DNA of 64,000 nucleotides from Monilinia fructicola (Eukaryota; Ascomycota; Leotiomycetes; Helotiales; Sclerotiniaceae): assembly GCA_008692225.1 (NCBI GenBank), contig VICG01000005.1, forward strand, positions 1,645,001-1,709,000, in the 5' to 3' direction. The translations under genes were made by a program, and so were the position numbers. Shown in pieces: positions 10,485-21,595 of the stretch (positions are counted from its first letter, which is position 1; every line of letters begins with the position of its first letter). Under the pieces are notes generated by a model that saw nothing but the letters and a program-made list of their open reading frames with translations, made no database searches and was not told the DNA's origin.

Positions 10485-12599
10485 ATGTCGCTCTCCAAGC
10501 CCGTCCGACACTGCCCACCAAACTGTAGAGGCTGTGCGACTTTTGCAGCTTTTGGCGGCGAACGCTTTCCTGATCAACCACCTGGCTCACCGCTGGCAAA
10601 GTGCTATGAATATGCTAAGGCAGCAGGAATTATAGATGGGCCTTCCAGTGCGACTGCAGATTTGGTGCCGGCTCCATTATCCATCCCGGTAAAATCAGTG
10701 AGGCGTCCCGTTGGTAAACCGCTTCCTCTTTTTTCTGGGCAAGTATCTCAGAGTAGAGAGGAGGCTCTTGTCAGAGCCGCGGCGATTGAAACGTTGACGG
10801 CGGCCGATGCGACGGCCGACGCCGACGCTGGAATGCCTAGATATTCGTCGCAGTCAGGAGCTAGGCAAGCAACGACACCGAAGGCACCGACGCTTAATCT
10901 CAAGATTGATCATCTTGGAACAAAGGCAGGATATCTACAGACTGATAGGAGATCTCGGTCTTCTCCGCCTCCGTACTCTGGCATAAACTATGACGTTGAT
11001 GACCCGAGGTATCCTCTTGGTCATGCTTATATCCCACCGTGCATTGATCCGCTTCCCAGCGATCCCATGTTCACCATCACAACTAATGGTGAGCAACATG
11101 CGACGACGTTTGTTGGTCGATATGCGATGCGTATGTATGATGCGTATCGGGCCTCTGGGGTGGATATGCGTACCTATGAAGTGAGAGGAGAGTGGGAAAA
11201 GCTGGGGGCCAAGCGGTGGATCTTTAGTTTGGGGGTGGATACGGATATGGGAAAGGTGAAGAAGGTTTTGGGCAAGGGAAAGGATGCTGCCATGGCGGTG
11301 GGAAATGAAAGGACCAGCACATCCAAGTTGTTGAGGGAATATGAGAATATGGGGATTGCGGTGGAGGGTAAAAGGTTGGAGATGGAGAACGCGTTCCGGG
11401 ATGTGGAGAAGGCGGTTGAGGGAGGGGAGTGGGGTCGTCGGCCGTTGGTAGATGGACCATTGAATACCAAGGCCATGCAGGCGGTGATAAAGGAGATTAT
11501 CAAACTCAGATTAGATCCTTTGGATTTTGACGGCCCGGATTGGATTGGAGGTACGACTAGTATTTCCCCTTTACCACCACGACAACGGCCACTTCGGGTT
11601 GTTTGTGGTACGAGCGGAGTCATGGCCGATGATGAGGACGACGAGACAGCGTGCACAACTTATGTTCGATTGGCACCTATGAAGCAAATGGATTTCAGTT
11701 GGTACCAGAGAAGGAATACTAATGATAGAAGACACCAATGGTCACATTATATGAGATGTATTATGAAGGATGGGACAATCCGCGACTTTCCAATGAAAGA
11801 CGTCAATGACAGTGTGGATGGAAGATTCTCCTCTTTAAAGAAACGCTTCGTATTTGAAGAAAGTGCTGCAAACTTCGCTTTAACGTTCGTGTGGTCACAG
11901 TGGCGGAAGATGGCGAGGGAAATGACCAAGTTCGAATGGTTTTGGGACGAAGACAAACGCATACTGGTGCAGGGCTACAGCGGACATCATGACTACGAGA
12001 AAGATTGTGATTGGATTGATGAGCAAATGAGCAATTGGAAAGACTGTGTAGAGGATGATCTAGAGGCCAATCGTAAGGCTGTCAAGTCTGGCAGCCTGAG
12101 CAAGAAAGAAGCCAAGTATGCCATGACTGGTGGACAATTATTGAGACAATGGAAAGAAGGACCCGGAATCATGATTTCGAGAACGCCAAGTGACGAAAAG
12201 TGGGAGGGTTCTATTCTGGGTCCTCATACCAATGATGGTTCTTCACACATCAATTATCTCAACTCTCGCATCGCTTTTGCAACCAGACAAAAAGAGAAGA
12301 TTGAGAAGATGTGGGCCACAGGATCTGCGACTGAGGAAGACCTTGCTGAAAGAAGAGAGTTGGTTGAATACATAGACGTGCTGGAGACCTTGAAAGACGA
12401 TATAAGGGAGCAGAAGCGACAAGAAGAAACTGGACTAAGCCCTATTTTCAAGGATAAACATACAAAAAGGCAGGTGCACGAATGGGAGAGGGAATGTCGA
12501 GAGGAAATGCGCCTATGGGAGAGAGAACCACGAGAAGGGAATAATGAACAGAACCTAGTTTTCGAGGAGTCAGGAACTCCCTCAAAAGCACACGGGTAG
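10485..12599 (+). CDS. unrecognised 704-aa intronless protein
   Basis: A single uninterrupted frame of 704 codons begins just after the CAA tract. I do not recognise a domain. The N-terminus has a small Cys cluster (HCPPNCRGCATF, with C-x3-C-x2-C) that could bind a metal. A low-complexity Ala/Ser/Pro region follows to about residue 165. A folded-looking core runs from about 180 to 560 and is rich in Trp, Tyr and charge (FEWFWDEDKR, WIFSLGVDTD, MDFSWYQRRN). The last 100 residues are strongly charged and probably helical or coiled-coil (RQKEKIEKMW, VHEWERECREEMRLWERE). No signal peptide or membrane segment. Codon use and the complete frame support a real gene, perhaps restricted to a narrow fungal group; function unknown. 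Confidence 0.75.
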   Translation: MSLSKPVRHCPPNCRGCATFAAFGGERFPDQPPGSPLAKCYEYAKAAGIIDGPSSATADLVPAPLSIPVKSVRRPVGKPLPLFSGQVSQSREEALVRAAAIETLTAADATADADAGMPRYSSQSGARQATTPKAPTLNLKIDHLGTKAGYLQTDRRSRSSPPPYSGINYDVDDPRYPLGHAYIPPCIDPLPSDPMFTITTNGEQHATTFVGRYAMRMYDAYRASGVDMRTYEVRGEWEKLGAKRWIFSLGVDTDMGKVKKVLGKGKDAAMAVGNERTSTSKLLREYENMGIAVEGKRLEMENAFRDVEKAVEGGEWGRRPLVDGPLNTKAMQAVIKEIIKLRLDPLDFDGPDWIGGTTSISPLPPRQRPLRVVCGTSGVMADDEDDETACTTYVRLAPMKQMDFSWYQRRNTNDRRHQWSHYMRCIMKDGTIRDFPMKDVNDSVDGRFSSLKKRFVFEESAANFALTFVWSQWRKMAREMTKFEWFWDEDKRILVQGYSGHHDYEKDCDWIDEQMSNWKDCVEDDLEANRKAVKSGSLSKKEAKYAMTGGQLLRQWKEGPGIMISRTPSDEKWEGSILGPHTNDGSSHINYLNSRIAFATRQKEKIEKMWATGSATEEDLAERRELVEYIDVLETLKDDIREQKRQEETGLSPIFKDKHTKRQVHEWERECREEMRLWEREPREGNNEQNLVFEESGTPSKAHG

Positions 12600-13042
12600 T
12601 TGGAGGATTGAGGAGAGATAGGGAGAGAAAGGTTTAGGGTTTGTATGAGTAAAGGGAAGGATTGTTGGATTATCATCTTGTTTAGAGCATTTTATTTTTT
12701 GGTTTGGTCATATATGTACACTTACATACCTAGATACCGATAGTAATCAATATGCTCTTGCTATCCGTAGTATCTTCTCTCACCTCTAGGGCTGCATCTG
12801 ATGTTCTTTTCCAATGAAGTGGTTGATCGACAGGAGTGAACTATTTATAGAAAGCGGTGTAGAATTACGATACCCGCCGTATAAGGGAAGGAACCTTCGC
12901 TTAAGGTTAAGCTTTACAAGCTTATTCCCAAAAGGTCTTAGCTTTTATATCATGTGTAACCGTGAACCTCGGAGAAGGATTTCCTTTAAAATAAAACACC
13001 CAAACACGAGCAAAAAAAAGATTTTTGACAATACAAAACACG
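12600..13042. other. intergenic between 704-aa gene and SVF1
   Basis: 443 bp in tandem orientation, AT-rich; no gene seen. It holds the terminator of the upstream gene and the SVF1 promoter. Confidence 0.4.
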
Positions 13043-14374
13043 ATGAATTGGTTTAAACAGACGTGTGCCTCTCCCTAATATTGATAAAAGCACCAGCTAA
13101 GATTAACAGACTCGCAAACGTCGTAGGAACTGAAGAGCCCGAATATGGCTCTGCAGGTATTCGAACGGTGACAGCTCAGGCTGAGAAGACTCCCTATACC
13201 GAGTTGACGAAGGAAGATTTGAAATGGAAGGCTCAAGAGAGTACAAATGTAGAGACTCAGACCTTCTACATGATCTCTGATGAGGGTAAAGTTGCATCTG
13301 TTCAGATGATTTACAATAACGTGGCGTACGTCTGATCCATGCACTTACGAGGTGCATCACGCATCCAGGTAACATTACACTGACACCGGATTTAGCGGAC
13401 TTCGAACAACTTGTCAACTTAATGTCAAAGTATTCAACCACACTGGGCCCAAACAGTCTGATCATCTTTGGCTCTCTGATTCGCTCGAGAATTATGGCTT
13501 TGATGAAGAGATGGTTTCTTTCTACGCAGACGGCCTTTCGATCGCCTTGAATGAAGCTGGTGATGAATACACCATTAAAGCCGCCCGTAATGAGTCTGGG
13601 CTCGTCAACCTTGTATTCAAACGCGCATCCCCTGGCTTCCAGGTGGGAGAGAACGGAACCACGTATTACGGTACTGATCCCGCCGCCCCATGGGGTGAGA
13701 TGAGACATCGTTTTTGGCCTCGATGCAACGTCAGCGGTACGATCACCACACCAGAAAAGACTTACGATTTCAAAGGACGTGGTATTTTCATCCACGCCAT
13801 CCAAGGCATGAAACCCCACCATGCTGCAGCAAAATGGAAGTTTGCAACTTTCCAAACACCTACCTATTCCACCATTATGATGGAATTCACAACTCCTGCC
13901 TCATATGGTAATACCTCTGTGAACGTCGGGGGCATTGTAAAAGATGGCGAGATCGTATATGCCGGTGCCACCAACACCGTAGAGTATACTGAGACGAAGG
14001 AAGACCCAGAGACTCTTTGGCCCGAACCCCTCTCGGCGGCGTACAAGTGGGAAGGCAAGAGCAAATCTGGTGATTTTTCTGCAGTATTGAGCGGGCCTCT
14101 CGGAGAAAGAACCGACAGGGTTGACATTCTATCCCATATCCCCAGTTTTATCAAATCAGTAGTTGGAGGAGTTGTTGGAACCAGACCCTTCTGTTATCAG
14201 GTAAGCTATTTGGTAGCCCCCAGCCTCTCCTATCTCAACATTGCTCTGGATTCTTTCTGACAATTACAGTGGGCTATCCCCCCAAATGATACCTTTGTCC
14301 TTAAGGTCAAGGATGGCGAGACCGTTTTAGAGGAACAAGGAACTCTTTTCAACGAAGCAACATTTATTTTGTAG
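13043..14374 (+). CDS. SVF1: SVF1 survival factor
   Basis: Four exons (13043-13062, 13110-13325, 13396-14200, 14270-14374) join in phase into 381 aa, matching the family length. The N-terminus MNWFKQTLANVVGTEEPEYG is the conserved amphipathic start of Svf1 proteins, and the next exon gives VETQTFYMISDEGKVASVQM followed by GLRTTCQ, as in the family's first lipocalin-like barrel. VSFYADGLSIALNE, RHRFWPRCNVSGTI and GRGIFIHAIQGMKPHHAA are strongly conserved segments of the second. Family knowledge: Svf1 is needed for survival under oxidative and cold stress in yeast and is implicated in ceramide traffic between ER and Golgi. No frame defect. The start was chosen because only this 20-nt exon supplies the family N-terminus. 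Confidence 0.92.
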
Positions 14375-15009
14375 AAGCGACCCAAAGTATTCGTGTTCCA
14401 AAAATTAACGAATGAGTCTCATCATAATATAGAAGTTGGTCAATGCTCATATCCAGAGTTTTGGATACTGCACATTACCATAACAATCGTTTGTCTACTG
14501 TTGCTCTCGCACGGGGAACTGCGAAGAAGGGCTTTTTATTAGTTCTTTTGTCACTTCTTTTCTTTACGGCTCGTTTCTTCACGCTGGGGATGATTTTAAT
14601 TGGATGATTTTTGAAAGGCATATGAATGGTACTGAGAACTGCTATGTTTCATTTTAGTTTATTAGAATATGATTACAGGACCATGATTTCTAATCATCAT
14701 GATATTATGTGATGACTGGAATCCCAACCGGCTATGAGCTCTCATGCATCCATGGATTTATTTGAATGGCCATGGTTTATCTCAATCTGTTTCAGCGTTT
14801 CAGATTGCGTCAATATCTAGATTTATGTGATTGAATTAGTATTCACAGTCTGACATGAGGCGGTCTAGCACTGGAGTTACACCCGACGAGATTCAGAACC
14901 ACGAAGCCGTACGTTTCAGCACATTCCAATGTTCTGTTCGCTTGCATATTTACAAAATCCTCTCCCAATCCATACGACTTATCTCCAGGTAGGCAATCTT
15001 ACCAAACCA
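14375..15009. other. convergent intergenic region (SVF1 / GST)
   Basis: 635 bp between two 3' ends. No gene seen; terminators are expected here but no clear sequence element can be named. Confidence 0.4.
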
Positions 15010-16021
15010 TTAATGGCCACTAGCGGCCTGCTTGTCCTTCACAATCTTTTGTACAGAGGGTCTCTCCATCAACCTCTTATTCCACGCAAAGTAGTTGGGG
15101 TACTTCTTCTCGATCTCCAGTTCTCCCACTCGATCGCCAAAGATCCATGGAATCGCCAAATCCCAAGTGACAAACGATAAATCCGCAAACGTGCACTTGT
15201 CACCCACCAACCATGTCCTTCCCTGCAGGTGTTTATCCAAAACATAGAGCACCCTCTTGATCTGTTCCAAATATCTCTCCACGGCACTATCCACCTTCTC
15301 GCTGTGGAACTTGGTGAACCAGGCCGCTTGGCCGTAGTAGGGGCCTTGGCCTGACATTTGGAAGTGCAGCCATTGTTTGACCTGGTACCGCTCGGGTGAG
15401 GAGGTATAGGTGAGTGCGGCGGAGAGATCGTACGTGTCGATCAGGTACTCGATTATAGCGCCGGATTCCCACAGGGTGATGTTGGTATTGGGGTCGGTGA
15501 TGGCGGGGACACGACCGTTGGGGTTGAGTTTTTCGAAAGGCTCTTTTTTGAGGTCGGCCATTTCTGTGGGTGGTGTTAGTGTGGTTTTGATGGTCTGTGT
15601 GATATTCTCGTCATGGGAGGTTCTCGGTTCTTTGGTTCATCCCATATACGGAATCTATTTGGTGCATCGAGTTCTGTTGAAGTTCTGGCCCCAGTTTGAA
15701 TTCTTGAACTACAATGAAGGATTGGCAGAGTTTAGAACACTGGTAGCTGCTCATATACTGAGAAATTCTCACGTATTAAGGCTCTGGGATGAGAAGTGTA
15801 GCCCGAACATTGGATTCTCTGAGTGGGGTCTAGGAAAACATGAAGGAAATTGGAACGAACCCATGAATTTGGTGGTATAAGGAATCTTGAGCTCTTCAAG
15901 AATGATAGCTACCTTCCACGGATTTGGCCCGGTGGCTATTCTCTGTTAGTAGAGTATTCTTGCAATATGCATGACGATAACGACACCTACCATGGCTGTA
16001 GAGAGTAATTGGTTCGCTCAT
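15010..16021 (-). CDS. Ure2-type glutathione S-transferase
   Basis: Three exons on the minus strand (16021-15991, 15935-15861, 15563-15010) join in phase into 219 aa. The long last exon alone looks 5'-truncated, but two small upstream exons supply MSEPITLYSH and then TGPNPWKVAIILEEL, the N-terminal beta-alpha-beta of Ure2-like GSTs with the family's Asn in GPNPWKV. The second intron is about 300 nt, long for this window. LNPNGRVPAI holds the cis-Pro and WESGAIIEYL the glutathione-binding ESG. The C-domain has TWLVGDKCTFADLSF, the N-capping box of GSTs. Family role: a cytosolic glutathione-dependent peroxidase, transferase or detoxification enzyme. The Ure2 prion-type N-terminal extension is absent, so nitrogen regulation is not implied. 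Confidence 0.9.
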
Positions 16022-17118
16022 ATTCCTGGTTTAGATTTGCCGTTTGTCGTTTGGTTTGTATATGAATTGGCAAGAATAGGAAACAGGAAAGGCCCGCTGT
16101 ATCTATATAGCTCTTGAAACTTCTCGCACGGAAACCAAACAATGCCATCGTACTTATATAAGGTATATGACCTCATGTGGGGGCCGGCCCCTCGTCTAGT
16201 AGCGTTGAGCTCGGACAACCCTTCCGCAGCCCCCCCACCTGTCATAAACCGAACAATTGCCGTTGATTACTTGAAGGTTCTTTCGGTTTCTTGTGGGTGT
16301 CCATGGCTGATCAATCGAGAGTCTCGATCTCCGCTCCTGATACATGTAATTGGTAATTAAAGAGTATAAATCTTCAATACTGTAAGCTCAATGTGGACCC
16401 CTTAAAGTAAGGGGTATTATTCTCTTGGTAGTCGGCACGTACTCGTACCACTGATACTTATGAAGGAGCAGGCAGATCCTTGAGAGGGCATGTAAGAGTG
16501 GACAATGTACGGAGTAGGTTTCTTGGGTTTTTGAGAAAGGATACGTAGAACCAATGCAGGTCTATTTTTGAAGCGATAAACTCGCCATGAAAAGAGAGAG
16601 AAAGCTTGACTGAACAACGATTCAAGGAATCATGTAACTTTCCCCATACATTGTGGTACAGTGCCAAGCTACTCAAAGCCTTTTTCCACTGCTGTCATGG
16701 AGGTTTTCCGCATAAAACTTTGCTGCTTCACTGCATTTTGAAATAATGAACAATCCCTTCAACTCTTCAATAAAAAGGTGGAGTGATCTTTCAAGCGCTT
16801 GCTGAATATATCCATATCTTCAGGTTCGAGATCATGTGGATGTTGTTGGTATGATATCAACAACAAAACCCTGCAAGAGATATCTCACTGGTGCTCCAGC
16901 ATTCGTGATGACTAAGCAAAAAGTACTTCGCCAGATTTGAAGGTTCCTCTTCTTTCACATGACCAAGACCCTTTCGCGAACCGGAAAAACAAGATTCAGA
17001 ATAGCAACAATAATTGTCTGATATCTGGCTTTGCCATAGTGAGGATATGATAGTACAAAAAGCATTCTCTAAAGTTCGACTTCAAGGCTCTCCATTCCGC
17101 AACTTCCAACATCGCACC
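16022..17118. other. divergent intergenic region (GST / FHIT)
   Basis: 1.1 kb between the GST start (-) and the FHIT start (+). One TACGGAGTA word lies at 16508-16516. Short frames in both directions look random. Confidence 0.45.
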
Positions 17119-17900
17119 ATGAGTTCCAGCACTTCTTCGAATCAACTCATACATTTTGGGAAATTCGAAGTCACAGATCAGGCAGGTATCATTCAAACAA
17201 ACGCTCCCACACTTTGAGCCCTCGGTATCCTGACTGTGATTCCAGGTCTTTCACAAATCCACCCATTGCTACTGCCTTGTAAACATCAAACCAATTCTCC
17301 CTGGCCACGTGCTAGTCATCCCATACAAACAGCACCCACGTATGACTGATCTGTCACCACATGAACTGAGCGACATCTTTCTCACCACGCAAAAGGTGCA
17401 GAAGATGCTCGCATCTCATTACTTCCCAAGAGAGGACCTCAAGGAAGGATCTTTCAATGTTGCAATTCAAGACGGGCCGGAAAGCGGGCAAACGGTACCA
17501 CATTTCCACTGCCATATCATCCCGAGAACAAAGGAAAGCACGGTCATTGGAGATGGCATATATGATAAGCTACAGGGAGAAGAAGGGAACGTTGGGGGTG
17601 GATTATGGGATAGGGCAGTGGAGCTGGGGGAGAGACCAGTTCAGAAAGGGAAATTTCCCAAGGTGGATGATGAAGACAGGCTGCCAAGGAGGTGAGTTTT
17701 GATTCTGGTCCAAGTTTCCTCCCCCCTGTGGGTCTTTCTGGTGATGGATATGAGAGTTAAATGGCGTCTAACTGATTGATTTTTGGTGGTATAGTGCGGA
17801 GGAAATGAATCAAGAGGCAGCGCTCTTTAGGGAGCAAATGAGAAAGCTAGGGTATAGTGAAAGGGAATTTGATGAGAATCGAAGGCCCTCAATTGAATAG
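17119..17900 (+). CDS. HNT2: HIT-family dinucleoside polyphosphate hydrolase (FHIT/Aph1/Hnt2)
   Basis: Three exons (17119-17181, 17246-17691, 17795-17900) give 204 aa, near the length of yeast Hnt2. Visible features: FGKFEVTDQVF, the FHIT strand that precedes the nucleotide pocket; NIKPILPGHVLVIP, the helix-strand before the active site; and the histidine triad in VPHFHCHIIPR, with GQTVPH upstream. Between the triad and the C-terminus is an insert of about 70 mostly charged residues, as in Hnt2/Aph1. Family role: hydrolysis of Ap3A/Ap4A-type dinucleotides. The first intron must use a GC donor (CAG|GCAGGT) because the GT two bases downstream puts the next exon out of frame. Confidence 0.92.
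17182..17245 (+). other. GC-AG intron in the FHIT gene
   Basis: 64-nt intron with donor CAG|GCAGG and acceptor TTCCAG|GT. Joining at these points gives VTDQ-VFHK, matching the family. The alternative GT donor at 17186 has phase 1, and no AG nearby restores the frame. Confidence 0.75.
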
Positions 17901-18854
17901 AGATCAACTAAATATCTAGATTATATTATTCTTATGATAATTCTGAGAGCAAGTGCTCTCTGGCCACCCGGCGATTGAATTGTAAGTTTATAAAAGCGAG
18001 AACAGCAATGCAAATGCCAATCTAGATACAGAAAAGGCGAAATGCAAATATGTAAAAGATGACCATTGGGACAGGGGTTTATTCAAAGGAGAGGTTATAC
18101 GTAGAAACAAGCAATATGTCATTCATGTATTCATTCCCACTTCATCGGCGGGAATATCATCTCGACGCATCTCTTGTTTCCATATGGTTCTCAAGCCAAT
18201 CAATTGGTTTTGTCCGAAAAATGATGTATCGAGCAGAAAATTCCATAAAACACGCCGGGATAATTGGTGGTGCTTAATTGGCTTTGCTCTCCAACAATGT
18301 CAGTTGCTATGGAATTATGCTGGCAAGATCAACATTATTTTTATTCTATTTCGGAGAATGTTTTTAACGTTATTTAAGAAGTCGTGCATTAGATCAACAA
18401 TCCCGTGATTGTGGGGCCGACCTATGTTCAAGTGAACTCTCGCTTCGTCTCTATCTTTGATACGAACGACGGACAACTGGATTTCGACAAACAGTATGGT
18501 TCTATTGATGGGTGAATCACTTGCCTGGATTACAGCTAATGAAAAGCTTACTCCTTTCGAACGCTTGATCTGAAATGCCTGTCGGGAAAATTCCTTTTCG
18601 TATAGACCCTTCGACTTGGCATGATACCTTCAATACGAGTTTGTGGGTCTATCCATGCTCAAGCTGGTTTGACCATGATCTATTTTTGAACAATCGTTGC
18701 AGACTTTTCATGACGATAACCTTATAGAGAGACAAGTTTGTACTGTCAGAAAATTCGTTTCAATCATTCCATTGCCATCTAATCATCTCCTCGTAAACTC
18801 CCAAATACTCGATTCCCTTCTTACATCGCCATTCATTTCAACTCCTAGATCAAA
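17901..18854. other. intergenic region
   Basis: 954 bp between two plus-strand genes. Nothing recognised. Confidence 0.4.
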
Positions 18855-19354
18855 ATGCGTTTCCTCCCCGTGCCTGCCACGCTTCTTACCCTCCTTGCTT
18901 TTCCGATCATCGCCCAAGCTATCACAGCGGCCTGTTGCCAGTACACCCCCATATCTACCATCAACACAGCCTTGCAAGCCCCTCTCCCCGGTGCAAGAAA
19001 CGGTTACGAATACTTCATCAATTTCTCCTCTCATACAGCCTGTACACCCACTCCAGGGACTCCTTTCCTTCTCCTTACCTTTCAGCCTTCGTTTCTGATT
19101 CGTGTGCTGGCTTGGTCAGTAAGTTTAGTTGTTCTGATGCCAGGAATGGTGGGCTACCGGAAGGAATAGCGGGTGTTTATTTGGTCGTTAATTTGCTAAG
19201 GGAGGGAGTGGATTGTGTGGAGGAGGCGATTGGAGATATTTTGGGGATGGAGAAAGGAGCAATTCAGTGTGTGGAGAGTAGTAAGATGTGCAGGGGAGAT
19301 CTGGGATTGGTGGCCAAGAGGTCGAGGGTGATGTCTAAGGGGTATCGTGTTTAA
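18855..19354 (+). CDS. small secreted Cys-containing protein (spliced model)
   Basis: ATG at 18855 opens a clear signal peptide (MRFLPVPATLLTLLAFPIIA, probable cleavage after AQA). The first frame degenerates after about 62 codons. A 44-nt intron at 19042-19085 (GTACAC...TTTCAG, pyrimidine-rich 3' end) joins it in phase to a second exon ending at 19354, for a total of 151 aa. The mature part then holds a CC pair near its start and five more Cys (SDSC, KFSC, GVDC, AIQC, KMC), some of which could form disulphides. I do not recognise the family; the spacing does not fit the eight-Cys hydrophobin pattern. The splice is inferred, and the intron is short for the window. Size and Cys content resemble effector candidates, but no function is shown. 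Confidence 0.55.
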
Positions 19355-21595
19355 GCACTAATGATGGCTTTCACTTTGGACAAGAGATGATGGAGTCTTC
19401 CTCCATTAGAACGACCGTTGTGTTGGTAGGACAAAATCTTTATAATCCCAGGAATTTGCAAATAGTAATAGCCAAACCTGGATTGAAAACCAAGATCTTC
19501 ATCGTCCCACTTGAAGTTTTTCCATAATCTCTCCTTTATACATCAAAATCCAACAATGGCCCATTAACATATGACTGCTTACTAGCTAACAGACCGATCA
19601 CTAGAGCAAAGAAGAAAAGTGTTTATTTTTCTTACAAGGAATTGCGAGATGGAGATTGTCATTAGATTTCAAGTTGAAAGTAATCTTATGAACATAGGAT
19701 TAGGCGGGCCATCATTCAACGTCTTTGTAAATTCAGATATGGCTCGGTATGGCTCGGAAGAGATATACACCACAGAATATCCACGCCAGAAGTGTATCAG
19801 ATACAGAAAAATGGCCTTTTGTCAGGAGACATGCATTGATATATGATAGCGCATTCTACTTACGCGTGGTGGGACTTGATGAACTCGGGCAATTTGAAAA
19901 GAGACGAAGGGGACCAAAAGATAACAATGATCCCTAAGCTTTTGAAGTTATTTTTCGTCTTGTCATTCGAGAACATCAAACTTCAATGCGAGAATCTCCT
20001 TTTTACATTGCTACCAGAGAACGATTCGGGGACTGATCATTTTTTTTCTCCATTCCCCACAGCAATAACTCGAAGAACCGAACGCTGCCAATATCGCCAT
20101 CATTTTCACGAACATCGTTGCCTACTATGGGGAGAGAAGTCCATCTACTCTAAAGTTCAACCTATCCCACACTCCCCTCGAGCTCCCAAATCTCTTCTGA
20201 GCGCAAACCAAACCTCCCATCGAACCCTGGAGAACGGTGCCTCGCCCCAGAGATTGCAGCCAAACCCTCTCACCCCTTACACTAGACGCAAGCAATCAAC
20301 CTCCCCCCCCCCCCCAACCTCAACCACAATCTCTCGTTCCGCTCCTCACAAAACCCCCATCCACAACCCCAAACACAAAGCCGTCTCATCCTATCGATAT
20401 CCGTACCCAACCCCACCAAAAGCAGAATACCTCGAATAGCCCTGCCTTCTTCACCAACTACATATATCCAACGAAGGCCCAACAGCACCAATAAACATGC
20501 ATCAGCAAATCTCCATCAAATACACCACCCCCCTCCATCAAACACACAAACAAGGGGGAGGGAGGGCGGGGAATGCTCCAAAGCTTTTCGAATACTTATT
20601 CTTACCATTCCTACCATCGATACCAAAAATCAAACCAAGTCCTTTAGTTCTTCCGTGAACCGCTGAATTCCGATTTCGCCCAGAGTTAGATAGCCTGCTT
20701 CATCAAGAAGAGGGCGATATCACTTTGACCCATGACCTATGACCTTGTCTTCACCTTTATCCACCGCAAAATATTGTGGAAGTGCCCTTTTTTTTTCATT
20801 TCATCATACAAATTTGTCGAGGAACTACTCTATATTTTCATGAGCGCGAAAAATCAAGATCCCCTTAATTTCGCCCTCGTCCGGCGCAGAATCGACCTGA
20901 CTGAAAGTTAAATGACCGATCTTACAAAGATCAAGGTCCCAAGTCAGCAAAGGCAGGCAATGATATCTAGGTGTATTCAAGATCAGTTCCACATAGTTGA
21001 GTCATTTGCATTACGGAAGAGGTGGTTGATGTAATCCTTTCTTGAGCTGTGCGCAATGCACTATTATAATAATACAACGAACGTAGTCTCTAGGCCAAGA
21101 CCTCTGTACAGGAACGCCCGCCCAATGTGTCTATGATGCCATGCTTTCCTGGCGGCAAGAGAAAAAAAGAAAACAAGAAAACTCCGCCCAAAGCCCTATT
21201 TACATAGGCGACCAACAGCCATCACACCCTCCACACCACGGCCGCTCCTCCCTATTTTCACCCTTCCTTTATATATTCAATACTGAAAACATACTTACTT
21301 TGATTATGAGAGAACATGCCTTGATGAATCCGGATCAAAGTCCTGGGGTAAAAACCAGAAACCCATCAAGGTCAGTCCCTCAGAATTAAAGCAAGTACTT
21401 TTCAATATCGAACACATGTTGGAAGGCTGAGTTCGAGCTGGATTGACAGTGGCATAGAAGGATCCGGACTGTTGTCCCTCCGAAGCTAACAATGCTGAAA
21501 TGGTATCCTTTTGCCTTCATACACAAACATTAATCATGACCGTAAGCTGCAATGACAGCCTCCCCACACCCCTCCCCTCCCCGCGCCCCCTTGCC
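19355..21595. other. intergenic region
   Basis: 2.2 kb between the secreted-protein gene (+) and the 3' end of RCC1 (-). It includes a C-rich, low-complexity stretch at about 20160-20480 with a run of 11 C near 20307. The 198-codon frame at 19843-20439 is Pro/Ser/Thr-rich, lacks recognisable features, and I do not call it a gene. Confidence 0.4.

Noticed and set aside
10268..10599. Poly-Gln (+) and poly-Cys (-) frames
   Set aside because: They arise from the CAA/CAG tract in the leader of the 704-aa gene and have no other coding character.
15010..15561. Ure2-type GST as a 5'-truncated pseudogene
   Set aside because: Two small upstream exons at 15861-15935 and 15991-16021 supply the missing thioredoxin-fold start in phase.
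15010..17900. GST, FHIT and SVF1 as a stress-response gene cluster
   Set aside because: Unrelated housekeeping families on mixed strands with separate large promoters; proximity alone is not evidence of a pathway.
18855..19354. Secreted protein as a hydrophobin
   Set aside because: Only one adjacent Cys pair and seven mature cysteines; the eight-Cys pattern with two CC pairs is absent.
19843..20439. 198-codon frame as a gene
   Set aside because: Low-complexity Pro/Ser/Thr sequence over a C-rich tract, no domain, and overlapping frames of similar length.
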